From positions 3,511,001 through 3,571,000 of the forward strand of contig NC_088299.1 of NCBI RefSeq assembly GCF_032854445.1: DNA of 60,000 bases, given 5' to 3'. A program made the translations under genes and the position numbers. The notes beneath the pieces were generated by a model that worked only from the letters and a program-made list of their open reading frames with translations, searched no databases and had not been told where the DNA came from. The stretch is from Liolophura sinensis (taxonomy: Eukaryota > Mollusca > Polyplacophora > Chitonida > Chitonidae). This document shows, piece after piece, positions 21,961 to 33,301 of the stretch; the first letter of the stretch is position 1; each line of letters begins with the position of its first letter.

Positions 21961-23800
21961 CCTCGGACACGGAGGCCTAGGTTTGATCAAATGGGGACTT
22001 ACCGTGTATGCACCACATCGCTGTGGCATAGCCACGTGCACGTCATATTGTTGGTACATGATTTGTTAAACAGACCCGACTCTCCTCATTGTAAGACTAG
22101 AAACTCTGCCTGAATCAGACAATAGCCATAAATGATGGTGCTTGTGTTGAATAAATTGCGTGTGTAATTTAGTGCATTCTTGTGGTGTTCAGGATCATTC
22201 CATTCTTCACAGACATTTCTGTTCATATTCGATACACTTTGGTGGTTTTGTCATTTTAACAGTCATCACCGACTTTTGTGTTGACATTCCGGAGACTATA
22301 TAGTTGACATATTTCATCAAATACTGTATCGTTCTATAAAGTTGTAACAGCCTGCGAACCAAATCAGTAACAGAGCAGTTTACTGACGGTTCAGAAGGAC
22401 TGTTAATGAAGACATGTTCTGGTGAACTAAAAGGAACAGTGGTAGCCATGTTAATTGTGTAACGCGATACGGTTGAACCTTATCTCGCACCGAGTGAAAT
22501 CCGAGAATTTCCGAGAATGATCCAGGCTAGGTAGGCTGTCACGTTGCGCAACAGGCGCTAAATAGAAACAAGACGAATTTGTTAAAGCCTATTCTATCCC
22601 CACCCCCCCACCACACACACACACACACCACACACACACAGAATTAAGAAAAAGTGGAATAACGGTATTTTCCATTTTGTCGTTGTCTTTTCCTACCTGT
22701 ACAGGGATCATGAAATTTTAGACTAGTCAAAGGGAAATTGAGCCCCTGCAAGTGACATAAGTATTTCAGAGCTACGCACATGACTTATGGATGATGTAGT
22801 GTCTGATTGTTTGACGTAGGAAAGTAAAAGTTTTGGAATAACAAAAGTGATATCTATAAGCTACGTAAAATAGCACTTTTCTCACCGAAGGACACTCTGA
22901 TACTTTACCTATATATGAATCTATATATTTTTCCTATATATAAAAAAACAAATCTAACACGTAAACAAGTTTAAATCCTGTTAGTTACAGAAATGAACAG
23001 CAAGGCGGTATATTATTTGGGGAGTTAAACGTATCAGCTGGTATGTTCCGTAACACACTCGATGTTGTTTGACAGAACATTTCTGTTTATATGTATATTT
23101 GACTACTGCCTGCTGCTGACAGCGGGATAAATTTGCCATTGTGAATACGAACGAGATCAATCGCGCTAGCAGCAATCAGTAATCAGCAATCAACGAAACA
23201 GGCACATGGCTCCAAAATGATAGGTTTATTTACAGGAATGTTTTCAATATAACTGTAAACTCCATTAGGCTGATGGCTAATCGAAGCATGCGAGCATGCA
23301 ATCTGCTGGGCAAACAAATCGACAAAATTCAATAGCCATTGTTCACAATAATATGCATAGGGCTTTAAAGAAGTCTTTAAAAGGTTTTAAAGTAAAGGAT
23401 GGTTAGTTTGAATGCTTGACATGTGCATATCAGCCGATTGGAAAATTGGAGGGAAAGTCTGTTTTGTTCACACACTGTAATATTCCTCTCTATTCTGTAA
23501 ATACTGTAAAAACCAACGGAAAATGTCATTTACCCGAGGCTCCTAGTGTCTATGGCGCTGTTATGCTTAATGGAGACAAACAAAACAGATTTTATGTAAG
23601 TATATAAATGCATTAGTAATAGGGTTACAAACAAGAGATCACTTCTCTCACTTAAATAAATGTTACGAACTATTAATGGGTTTTTATTTGACACTGGACT
23701 GAACAGATTTTAGATTGTTTCTCAGTCCGGCCGAAAGCTGACAAATCAAAAGAGCTTTGTCATCATGTTGGTAATTTTACCACCATTCATTCCTTAATTG
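21961..23800. other. Intergenic upstream of GRL-4
   Basis: No gene is supported. It contains a C/CA-rich microsatellite at 22608-22640 and, from about 23150, the flank related to 18480-18900. Confidence 0.4.
22608..22640 (+). repeat. (CA)n microsatellite
   Basis: CA dinucleotides with one interruption (ccac), preceded by a short C run. Confidence 0.9.
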
Positions 23801-23850
23801 CTGTGTAATCAGATCAACCTTTGGTTAGACATCTGAGGAGCCTTTACGCC

Positions 23851-23857
23851 CTATAAA
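23851..23857 (+). promoter_or_regulatory. TATA-like element before GRL-4
   Basis: ctataaa about 140 bases upstream of the chosen ATG (23997). It is plausible as a core promoter, but the other receptors do not share it. Confidence 0.25.
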
Positions 23858-23996
23858 GCTGAATGACTTTGCATTTCATCTCCAAACGTTCCGGGTAATC
23901 TTTCGATAAATGTTTGGTGACTTTGCACTTCTACGCTTTTATTCAAACCATCATTGCAGTCGTTTAACGACTCGCACCATCAGAAGTGATTTCCAT

Positions 23997-26900
23997 ATGC
24001 CTCGGATCTTCAGCGTTATGCCAGTTTCCCACATAACGCCTCTACCCCGGAGCCTGGACAAAGACAAGAATTCTGAGCGCCAAGGCAAAATCGAGACATG
24101 TATGGGAGACAAACCCTTCAAATTGGCCCAACCTCTTGTTGTCTCTATGAGTCTCTTTGGACTCTTGTTTCTCAACTGTAAGAAAAACAAGTGGTCTCCA
24201 GTCACAAGAGCTTACGCCACAGTCGTGTTAATTCTACTGTGGGCTGGCGTCATCCAGCTGTTCTTTGCCTACAAAGATGAGCAGTTCGGAGTAGCTTCGT
24301 TCTTCAAGATTGCCACACATCTGTGGTACATACAGGGTTGTGTGAACGCCACAGTAACTTTCAAGGCGTGTAACTGCGAGAACCGCTTTGTGGAGTTTCT
24401 CCTGAAGTGGTCGCGGCTTGTGAAGACAAATCGCGTGAGTTTTCCCGACGGTCCTGGTCTTTGTCCATTAAAATATGGTTTCTTTATGAGACGAAGATTT
24501 ATTTTGTACTTGATATTAGCGTGGATTGGTGTGGCAATGAACAGCGTTTGCATTGGTTATTTCCTCTTCAAAACCCCGATGTCAGATTTTATTTTAGCAC
24601 CCATATCGCCAAACGATAATTTTGTAATTCCTGTGAAAGCGATATGTTTTGTTACCCAGATATACAGAACGGCAGCTTGGATCTTGCCCGCTTTTCTTTT
24701 TCTGCTCATGTCGGCAGTAATTTACAAAGAATTTGAAATTTTCCATGGTGACCTAGAACGGGCAATCTCCCCAGATGGCGACATCGCAGATATAGAATGG
24801 TTTAGAAGACGTCACCAAGATATCTGCCAAATGGTGGGGACTGCTGATGACGTGTTGAGCGCGTTCAACGCCGGTGGTATTTTATTTCCCACTTGTGAGG
24901 GCATGCTGTTGTTGTACAGTGCAGTGTGGACTGAGGCTGTGAAGTCAGAACCAGTGGTGTTAATCGCTCATTGTTTCTGGATTTTTGGTGTCGTTGCTTA
25001 TTTACTGTTGATAGGATATGGAGGAGGCTACCTAAATCACAAGGTAAGTTACCTTTCCGTTCTGCTAGAGATGTCTTCTGAAAACTCATTAGTTAAGCTG
25101 CTAATTTACAAATATAACATACATAGCTCCTGTAGGCAGTGTATTACATACCGACATTTTGTGGCAATGAAACTATCGCTTTTTGGTCTGATACAAGTGA
25201 CTTAACTGAGGAAGCGATTGGTTATATATAAAGCAAAGGTGAATTCAGGTTTAACCCCTTTGTTTTTCTCAGTTTTTATGTTGGGAATTTTATTGCTTAT
25301 TGATACTTGAGAAAATAGTTGCATGAAACATGTTCAATATCTGCTGGAAAAGATGTAGACGAATTGTGCAGACTTCTCCCGTATACCGGATAATTAACAA
25401 AGATATAAGAGATAAGATCATCGTTATAAAAAATTACTTGGTCAGTATTGTACTTGGATTGTACTTTCCGATTCATGCCACCTGCACACTATATACGGTA
25501 AATTCCAAATGATAGTGTGATATCTGAAGTACGATTCAGCGGAATCTTGAAATCTTAAGAGTGGTCTAGGTGACATGTTTATTGCACACCAGTGGTTTCT
25601 GCTTTCGTGAGATTCGCAAATACCTGTATCACCCTCATGGAGAATCGATAATTGTATAAAATCGAGCAAGGTAAGAATAAATCGACGTATCTGTAAATCT
25701 ATAGGTATTTCAAAGAGTCAATGAACCTTTGGTTTCTAGGCACACGCACCACTGAAGACGATCCATAACGTTAGGGTAAAGGAGACATCTCCCAAGTTTT
25801 CTCTTCAGGTAAGAAATACACACGGTTTAATAGGACCTGGTCCAGGCCACCCCAACGAAGACGCCGACTTCTCATTTGCATGTACACTGAGCACAGGTAA
25901 ATATTACCTGACCCCAAATCATTCCTAGGATGGCCCATTTACAGGTTTTTGCGTCATGACGGCAGTTGTAAAGAGTAGGTTTGTGCTTTTGTTGTAAGTG
26001 AATGAATGCTTGGGGTTTAACGTCGTACTGTGGTTTTGTTAATTAGTGAGCCCGTTATCAGATCATGCTGATTGTGAATAGCTAGTTCTTCAATGAAATA
26101 ACGTCAGTTAACCACGTGATGTTAGCCTCAACTTTCAAATTTCAGAAAAGGAAAAAAAAAAACAAGAGAAAATAAATCAGTTAAAGTGAACATAAAGTTT
26201 GCCACTACATATAGATAGAAATAATGATATAGCTCACAGTTATTACAAAAAATATGAAAAAATGCAATAAAATTTTGAAAGCGGAGAAGATGAAGTATTC
26301 GGGATATGACAAGGACGGACAATTTACTCCGAGTAGCCACGTTGTAGAAGCCCTTATGAACATGGCCAATCACTAGCGCTGAAAGCGTGACGTGATAACT
26401 GGCTGGCACGTCAAAAAATCTGTTGGCTCAAGATTGCAAGTGTGGTTTCTTATAGTAGACAGACAGATAGCGATGCAATAAATTAGATTTTACGGTTAGT
26501 TTAAATGTTAATATGATGTATTTTGAACCACATGTTTATGAGCATGTAAATGAGAACGACTGCCCGCCTCACAATGTGTACATGTTGGGCAGGATACTGC
26601 AGTAACCTGTCAGGGTGAACTGGCAAGAAAACCACGTCATGAGAGTCATTGCTTGAAGAAAAATATTGTGACTTTGCATTAGTTTTACTTAATAAAGCCA
26701 GATTTTATTACGAAAATATCTTCCCAAAATCTGAATGAAAGGGTCTGTTATCAATCAGAAGTTCCTGCTATGTTCGGTAAATTTCCTGATATCGGTACAG
26801 CCAGCCAGACCAAATGCTTACACCCATGCAGGACGACACCGAGCAATTGGCTAAAACACGACGCTTGTGACTACCAACATCGCCGAGCGCTAGAATAAAA

Positions 26901-28534
26901 GAAACATTGGTCCTGTGAACACCCAACAGAGCTGATCCTCTTTGGTTGGGTATCAGCCGTTTTTGTTTGTATTTTCTCCTTGTCCCATGATTTATACCGA
27001 TGGTACGGGAGAGTGCCTAGGTTTTGTGACGTCACCCGGTTAACTCCAGGTACAGCAATCCCGCTAATCAAAATGGCCGCTACCGTATGTATGAAGAATT
27101 CGTGAATATGGTTTAGCAAATGATTCAAATTATAGGCCTAATAAAATGGATTATAATCATGTATGAGATCATTATATTTCACGTCATAATTTTTATTTGT
27201 TAATTTATTTTGTTAAGATTGTACATGGTAAGATTGCACCAGGATCTGAAACAGTTTGCATCTGATTGCAAGTGATAGTGTTGATAGTGTTTCTCAGATG
27301 TTATGTTATGTCAGATCTTAAGTGGCAATACTGCGTCTGATTGTAAGTGGCAGTATTGCGCTACAAGTGGTAATTTTTCGTGAGTGGTGTTTTGTGAGAT
27401 TTTAAGTGGTAACGTTGCATCCTTTTTTAAAGTTGTAATGTCGGTTTAGAGCTTTCAATCCTCCCCCTTGGAAGTTTGGACAGACACTTAGATTTTAAAT
27501 TATGATTACAACAAACAATAATTGAATTTCGATTTGACGTTAATTTCCACTTCTAGATGAACATGTTCCTGAACAAACTAAGCGGAGATTCTATCGGGCT
27601 GACAGCTTTGGACATGTTCGTGATTGATAAGCCAACAATTCTGACGGTAGGTTTTAAAAAAATTTCTGTTTTTGAAAAGTAACAGTTTGTTTGCTGCTGG
27701 TCAATGTTTCAATTGTTAACTTGTTTTTAACCAGTCACATTCCCCTGTTTTCAATAATCTTGACGACAGCTGATTGCCTGTTTTGAGTATGTGTACCCGA
27801 CCCGTTTTACTTACCCAAAACATTAGAGAGTTCCTATCCACCAGCAATAACCAATTTTTTCACTCAACGAGTGCCCCTATAACCGTCCAAAATCTTTAAT
27901 CTGATCCTGTAAATCGGCTGGCGTGTGATTTACGTTTATGTTGAATTGTTAACATCATCTATTGTTTACTATAAGCTTAAACAAGCTGACCTGATTAACT
28001 CTAACTTAGGACATCTATTTTTCAGAGTGAAACCAGTGCTTTTTCCACTTTGTTTGAGAACCTACAGCTACGGAAAATTATACAGCATGTTCAGACGAAG
28101 ACAAAGTTTATGAACGAAATACATTCGTTTTAAATCTTCGAGTGTTCCAATACATATTTTAAAAAACATACACTCAGTTGTAATTTTTAAGAATAATATA
28201 TAGAATATAGAACATTTTTACGAAAACAAATTTCATATATTTTAGCGACATATAATATATTTTGGCCTGCAAGTGTTACAGATGTCAATTGATGTTAGTG
28301 AAGTCACTTGCTTTCATTTTTCTGTTGGACAAACTGAGAGGGTTGATCGTGTACTGTATAGTCCTAAACATGTACTAGCTGTGTATAATGCTTAGTTGTT
28401 CTTTTTCTATTGCCCAGATTGCCGGCGCCTTCGTCACATACTTCATTGTCCTCATACAGTTCCAGCAGCCCATCAGATCTGTGGAGCCGCCTCTGTGCAA
28501 CTGTAGTCAATCTCTTATGAACGCTACTATATAA
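23997..28534 (+). CDS. GRL-4, gustatory-receptor-like 7-TM chemoreceptor
   Basis: Intact gene of 440 codons: exons 23997-25043, 25740-25808, 27557-27646 and 28418-28534, all phase 0. An in-frame ATG exists 29 codons upstream, but MPRI at 23997 aligns with the starts of GRL-1 and GRL-5 and follows a non-conserved leader. Exon 1 has the same hydrophobic pattern as GRL-1 (SMSLFGLLFLNC, HLWYIQGCVNATVTFKAC, EWFRRRHQDICQMV). Exon 3 is NKLSGDSIGLTALDMFVIDK. Exon 4 has TYFIVLIQF and the longer tail PLCNCSQSLMNAT shared with GRL-0. It is the second receptor type of the array. Likely role: membrane chemoreceptor, ligand unknown. Confidence 0.92.
25985..26045 (-). repeat. SINE family 2 tail fragment in intron 2 of GRL-4
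   Basis: gaatgcttggggtttaacgtcgtact matches the end of the 56160-56515 copy (atgcttggggtttaatgtcgtactt). Only the tail is present. Confidence 0.45.
27225..27430 (+). repeat. Degenerate short repeats in intron 2 of GRL-4
   Basis: Three to four loose copies of gattgtaagtggcagtattgcg spaced 40-60 bases apart. No other structure is seen. Confidence 0.4.
28026..28133 (+). other. Candidate alternative last exon in intron 3 of GRL-4
   Basis: The acceptor ctatttttcag is followed in phase 0 by 35 codons (SETSAFSTLFENLQLRKIIQ..., ending EIHSF) and TAA. Another frame over the same bases is also open in both GRL-4 and GRL-0 (KPVLFP...MFRRRQSL). GRL-0 has a TAG in the phase-0 frame, so conservation as an exon is doubtful. 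Confidence 0.25.
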
Positions 28535-28555
28535 TTCCATAATATATGTCTCTAG

Positions 28556-28724
28556 ACGTGGCCGAGCTGTTTAGCACATCAGGAGACTCTCACCAATGGG
28601 GTCGCTGTGAGTTCTACTCCAGAAAATACTGGCTTCGTCTAAGGTTTTACGTGGGAAGGCCTGTCAACAACCGAATACGTGAAATATTCTTGATTACGGT
28701 GTAAACACCAATTAAATAAATGAA
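28556..28724 (+). repeat. SINE family 1, internally deleted copy after GRL-4
   Basis: tRNA-like head (cgtggccgagctgtttagca, ctctcaccaatggggtcgct, gtgagttctactcc), then acgtgggaaggcctg, then the tail gaaatattcttgattacggtgtaaacacc and AAT repeats. The GRL-0 flank keeps only the tail (886-933), so that copy lost the head. Confidence 0.75.
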
Positions 28725-29483
28725 TAAGCCTTTAGAAGTTTCCTTAAAAATAAACAGGCTAATATACGTTAGTGTACAACAGATTGATCTAGGCCGACTG
28801 ATACAAACTAATGACGACAGTTTGGGGATTATCTTGAGACTTTTTTTGTCGCTGTGTTCTGCACCCTTCTGGAGAGCCTATAAAATTCTGTGTCACGATA
28901 GGAGGCCAGGTACCGCACGTTTGTAGGGCTTATGATGCAAGTATCAGATTATTTAATTGGCCCATTGGGAAAATATTGTTAGCATCATGTACAGTACCGT
29001 ATGTTTCTTAATGTACTATATATTAACAAAATACTTCGAAAGCGACAGCTTCTCTCTTTCTATCACACTGGTACTTTCTTAATATGAAATAGATCTAAAT
29101 GGAAAAGATGGTTTAATTTGTGATTTAAAGGAAAAGATAAACGAAATTTTGATTGGGTTTCAGTCGATTGGAGATCTTTGTTTCTGAATGTAAGCCCCAC
29201 GTCCACTTAAATCTGTTTTAATATAAACAGTAGGCAGTTCACAACAACATGACACTACTGTCAGCACAAACTTCTGGCGAAAAGAGAGTTGTGATCTAGC
29301 TATATGCCAATTTATATATGCGTCCCTCGTATCAAAGATTTTCTTGTACTTACAAGTACGTCCATCATGGGCTGTATACTTTGTACTGTGTGTTGATTGG
29401 TGAGTTGTATAAATTCACATCTTACTCACAACGGACTTGATCTGTACATACAGCCTACAGCCCTGTACCGTGTGATATTTCAT

Positions 29484-29925
29484 GACAGCTGATTGCTTTG
29501 CTGGCGGAAGCCCTATACCGTTTACGTTGCCCAATATATACTTACCACACAGATGTTTATGTCGCTAAAGTTTGAAGGTAGGCACTCATGGTATCAGTAA
29601 TTTTGACAAACGTTATTTCAATGAAATATGGTCAATTCATCTTTAAACAAATCGTATTGTAACTGACTGCATTTGAAGTGTGCATTCACAAGCTTGAGTC
29701 ACATGATAACAGAACGTGAACTCTCGTTATATCCTTACAAGGACAGCTGATTGCTTTGCTGGCGGAAGCCCTATACGGTTTGCGTTGCCCAATATATACT
29801 TACCACACAGATGTTTATGTCGCTAAAGTTTAAAGGTAGGCACTCATGGTATCAGTAATTTTGACGAACTTTATTTCAATGAAATATGGTCAATTCATCT
29901 TGAAACAAATCGTACTGTAACTGAC
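29484..29925 (+). repeat. Local tandem duplication (offset 258 bp)
   Basis: The block beginning gacagctgattgctttgctg occurs at 29484 and again at 29742, the second copy running to about 29925. The corresponding flank of GRL-0 (about 1700-1890) has it once. The few differences between the two copies point to a recent duplication. Confidence 0.85.
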
Positions 29926-30131
29926 AGTCGTAATAGAAACTACCCAACTACCCCATAAAATGCTCAGAAACATTTCATTTATGTCGCACAGGCCTTTCTA
30001 TAAGTACACCTTTGTTTTATGTTATAAAAACGGAGATCAAGCTTAACCGTCACGTATACATGATTTACTCTCTTTGGTGTACATCTTGAATTATATTGTA
30101 TTCCTGCATAAACCAGGATTGTTTTGGTGGT
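29926..30131. other. Spacer before inverted LTR segment
   Basis: No feature is seen. It marks the break where the GRL-4 3' flank stops matching the GRL-0 flank. Confidence 0.4.
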
Positions 30132-31132
30132 TGTTACGGTATTGAAAACAGCAACAGAAAACAGACTCAGTGACTCAATATTACAATGTAAACAATGGTT
30201 TATATATAAAATGAGACGTACAGTTTTACAGACAGTTCAACAACAACAACATAAAAAAACATGCACATCAGTATTACCGGTCTTTAAAAGTTTCCAGTTC
30301 ACCTTTGCATCCCAAGGAACGTATTCCAGGAAATCCAACGTAAAGACCATGGGATAAACACACAATTCACACAAGTCACATATTGTCCCAGTCAGGTACT
30401 TCGCTAGGTTAGCGAACGCAAACACAGTACACAGGTTACACAGAACTGGAACAGTCAAGCCTTTGAATGACGTCACACCCGAAGAGCACAACACAGGGTA
30501 AATCCAGGCATGGAGGTATAATCCACTTTAGAACAGTCACAGCTCCCTCAGAAACTCACAAACGAGCCGTTCAGAGACGTAGAGTAATGTCACCTTGTGG
30601 CAGAACGAACGTCCTTTGCAAAACTGAAAACTTCAGATTAGAGTCCGTGACGACCTTGTCGGTCAGGTGAAGTCAGCGTGTTAAACAAATTACACAGTCC
30701 ACACTGTATAATCATAATAAAGATCCGAACACCAATACACGTGACTTCCGCAGAAATTCACTTAAACCAGACATCAGTACAACTGTGGTACACAAACGGT
30801 GCCGGCTTAGAAATCTGTCCTCCCAAACGAAACTGGCATCACCAGCTCATATCAATACAATGGACTGGATACGAGAGCGTCGCACACTCTCCTGGCTCCC
30901 AGTGGATGCAGCAAAAATACCTCCTCTCTGCACAGAAAACACGGCTTATATACGTTCCAGGTGGATTCAACTATTCTTAAACACAGAATTAACAGTCATT
31001 GAAATAAACGAAGCATTGAACAAGGTGCTTTCGATCCGGTCCGCGCTGTACACATATAACAGGGCCTGTTATGATTTCACAAAGGTCCGCAGACTAACAG
31101 TACATGAAAACGTTAAATAGTCATACATAACA
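30132..31132 (-). mobile_element. Solo LTR, copy 2 (inverted)
   Basis: Reverse-complement copy of 14867-15881: it starts TGTTACGGTATTG and ends AGTCATACATAACA. In LTR orientation the flanks are atca and acca, which may be a 4-bp target duplication with one change. The left flank and the neighbouring R250 repeat are shared with copy 1. Confidence 0.8.
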
Positions 31133-31164
31133 TGATGAAAGCATCCCTGAGGCCTGGTCCCTTT

Positions 31165-31450
31165 GGATTGTTTTAATGTGACAGCATTTTAACTGTGATA
31201 ACACCATACCATTTTGAGCAATTCTAGACCAGTGACGTCTAATAAATTACAATTAACTTCACTGCAATATTTTTACCAAGTTCTGTTTAACACATGATGC
31301 TTGGGGACTTGTAAATTGCTACTATTTATGCATTTACATGAAGAGTTAGAAAAAAGCCATGACTGAGGTAAATTGACAAGGTCCCGTATTTCACCGGTTA
31401 CGTGTGACCATTTGCCAGCTATCACACTGTCGTCGCTGGTCTGGTTTTAC
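31165..31450 (-). repeat. R250 repeat copy beside inverted LTR
   Basis: Reverse complement of 14545-14840 (ttagccatgactgaggtaaat, gtgaccatttgccagctatc, actgtcgtcgctggtctgg). Similarity stops near 31455 at agagagtaaaac in reverse. Confidence 0.7.
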
Positions 31451-32249
31451 TCTCTATGCTGTACGTCTTTAATTCATGTTTATTGTATTAGGCAGGTAAA
31501 TATATAGTATGCACTATACCTATCATCTGATTATCTCCATGAAATAATGGTATTTAGTCAATGGTTTTAATTGGTTTTTTTTATTTCGGAGTCGTTTTGA
31601 GACAGGGTTTAAATTCAGTGTTTGTGTTTATCCATCATTCGTTTTATTGATAGACATGTAACGTATGATCAGAAAACAAATATAAAATGATATGGCGCAG
31701 TTAAGATTTGAAGAAAAATAGTTGATAATCTATTGAAAGCTTTCTATTGAACACATAAATGAAGTATCTTTTCAGCATTGAAATACAGCCTAGCATAAAG
31801 ATTTGTAGTATAAATCTAATCAAACACTTTCGACGCCTCGGGTGGAAATTTCCTAGATTCTCCATTCTGGCTATACCATAGTTCATTCTTTCACCTCTGC
31901 CAGTTTAGTTCAAATATATGCAGTACATCTCGACCAATGAAGTACTATTATCAGGGAGAAAGAGCTGTTGTGACCGATCAGAATACGCATTTTAAGTCTG
32001 CATCCGCAAACTTGATTCACGTGATAGCAGAACGTGAACTCTCGTTACATCGTTACAAGGATCTCTCCGCCATCTTGTGGATAATTTGAGGTCATTTCAA
32101 ATAACTGGAACGCATTTCAACAAGTGAAATGACACAGCGAAGTTGCTGCTTTGACCAGAGATATTGGATCACATGATTAAACAACAGATTTAAAAACAAC
32201 ATATAATGAAAAGCTTGGAGATTTCATTGGATATAATATAAAAGACTCC
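31451..32249. other. Intergenic, start of duplicon B
   Basis: No gene is seen. From about 31865 (tctggctataccatagttca, tcacctctgccagtttagttca) it matches the start of copy C at 41475. Confidence 0.45.
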
Positions 32250-32480
32250 AGCACAAAGAGTCAAACTGAGGCAAAGACGACAATGTGATTGTTGGCAATT
32301 GGTCAAACGTAAGCGTTTGAAAATCTGGTCTCTTGTCAACTTACCGCAGTTATGGATTTATTCCAATTTTTCATGTAATTGCTTACATGATAAAAACCTG
32401 CACGTCCCTTTTCACAACGGCTTCAGTAGAATAAGGTGAAAAAAGAATGCAGTGAGGTTAATTGTATGTTATTGAATTCC
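32250..32480 (+). repeat. R250 repeat copy upstream of GRL-5
   Basis: gtcaaactgaggcaaagacg, ttggtcaaacgtaagcgttt, cttgtcaacttaccgcagtt, gtgaggttaattgtatg: equivalent of 2188-2400. Confidence 0.6.
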
Positions 32481-33099
32481 GTGGCCGATTTTTTAATGCA
32501 GAGACATGAAGAAAACTGAGTGTGATTGTTATCGACTGCAAATGTCGGCTCATTTAAATATAATAATTATAATTTGATTCGGCAGACTTTTAAAGAAAAA
32601 ATTGCCTGGATATCGACTGACATTCTCTTGTTTTTGTGCCATACAACCTTGTAATATTACATGATAAAGCATTGTTTACATTTCTGAGTGCAGAAAACCA
32701 TAACTCCATCGGGTCTATTACAATCAATATTCACGTGTGCATTAAAGCTATTTTCGATGTCATTCATACAAAGAGAAAGCTATCTGTGACAATCTGAGTA
32801 CACCGGAGTCCAATAACCCTGGGGCCAGCTTACATAAACGTTTAGTGTTTTTGGACAATTCCATATCTGGTTGCTGACTAGCCACGTTATAAACTTAATT
32901 GCGCGGGTAAACCGTAATGGACTGATGATTTATTGCTACCTGCAAATTGAAATCGTGTGATTCAACACAGAGTGTATAATAAAGATAAAGCGCACAGATA
33001 AAACATATCGCAATGGAGAGTGCTGTGTAAACCACTGGTTAATCATCATGACTGAAACGGCTGGGAGCGGACGAGACGTTATTCAAATATTCACCAATC

Positions 33100-33301
33100 G
33101 TTACATGTCGGAAATGCAAAGTCACGTTGATATAGTGGGCTTCAACTTTTCCAAGGTATTTATTTTGCTCCACACAGTCTTTCTTCGCAGTGAGTTTAAC
33201 ACGATTCGCCAGTCGGCAGCCGCAAGATCCTAAATTGTCATCAACTCATAGAAATAGACGGCTGACAACCTTCACTCGAAGGCACGTATCTGGGATCTCA
33301 A
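33100..33301 (+). promoter_or_regulatory. Conserved upstream block of GRL-5
   Basis: Contains acgattcgccagtcgg at 33201-33216, 86 bases before the ATG, and the ttcactcgaaggcacg stretch near it; both recur before GRL-1 and GRL-psi6, and the first before GRL-7 as well. Confidence 0.45.

Noticed and set aside
23910-23996. Upstream start of GRL-4 (29 extra codons)
   Set aside because: The extra leader is not shared with other members, while MPRI at 23997 aligns with their starts.
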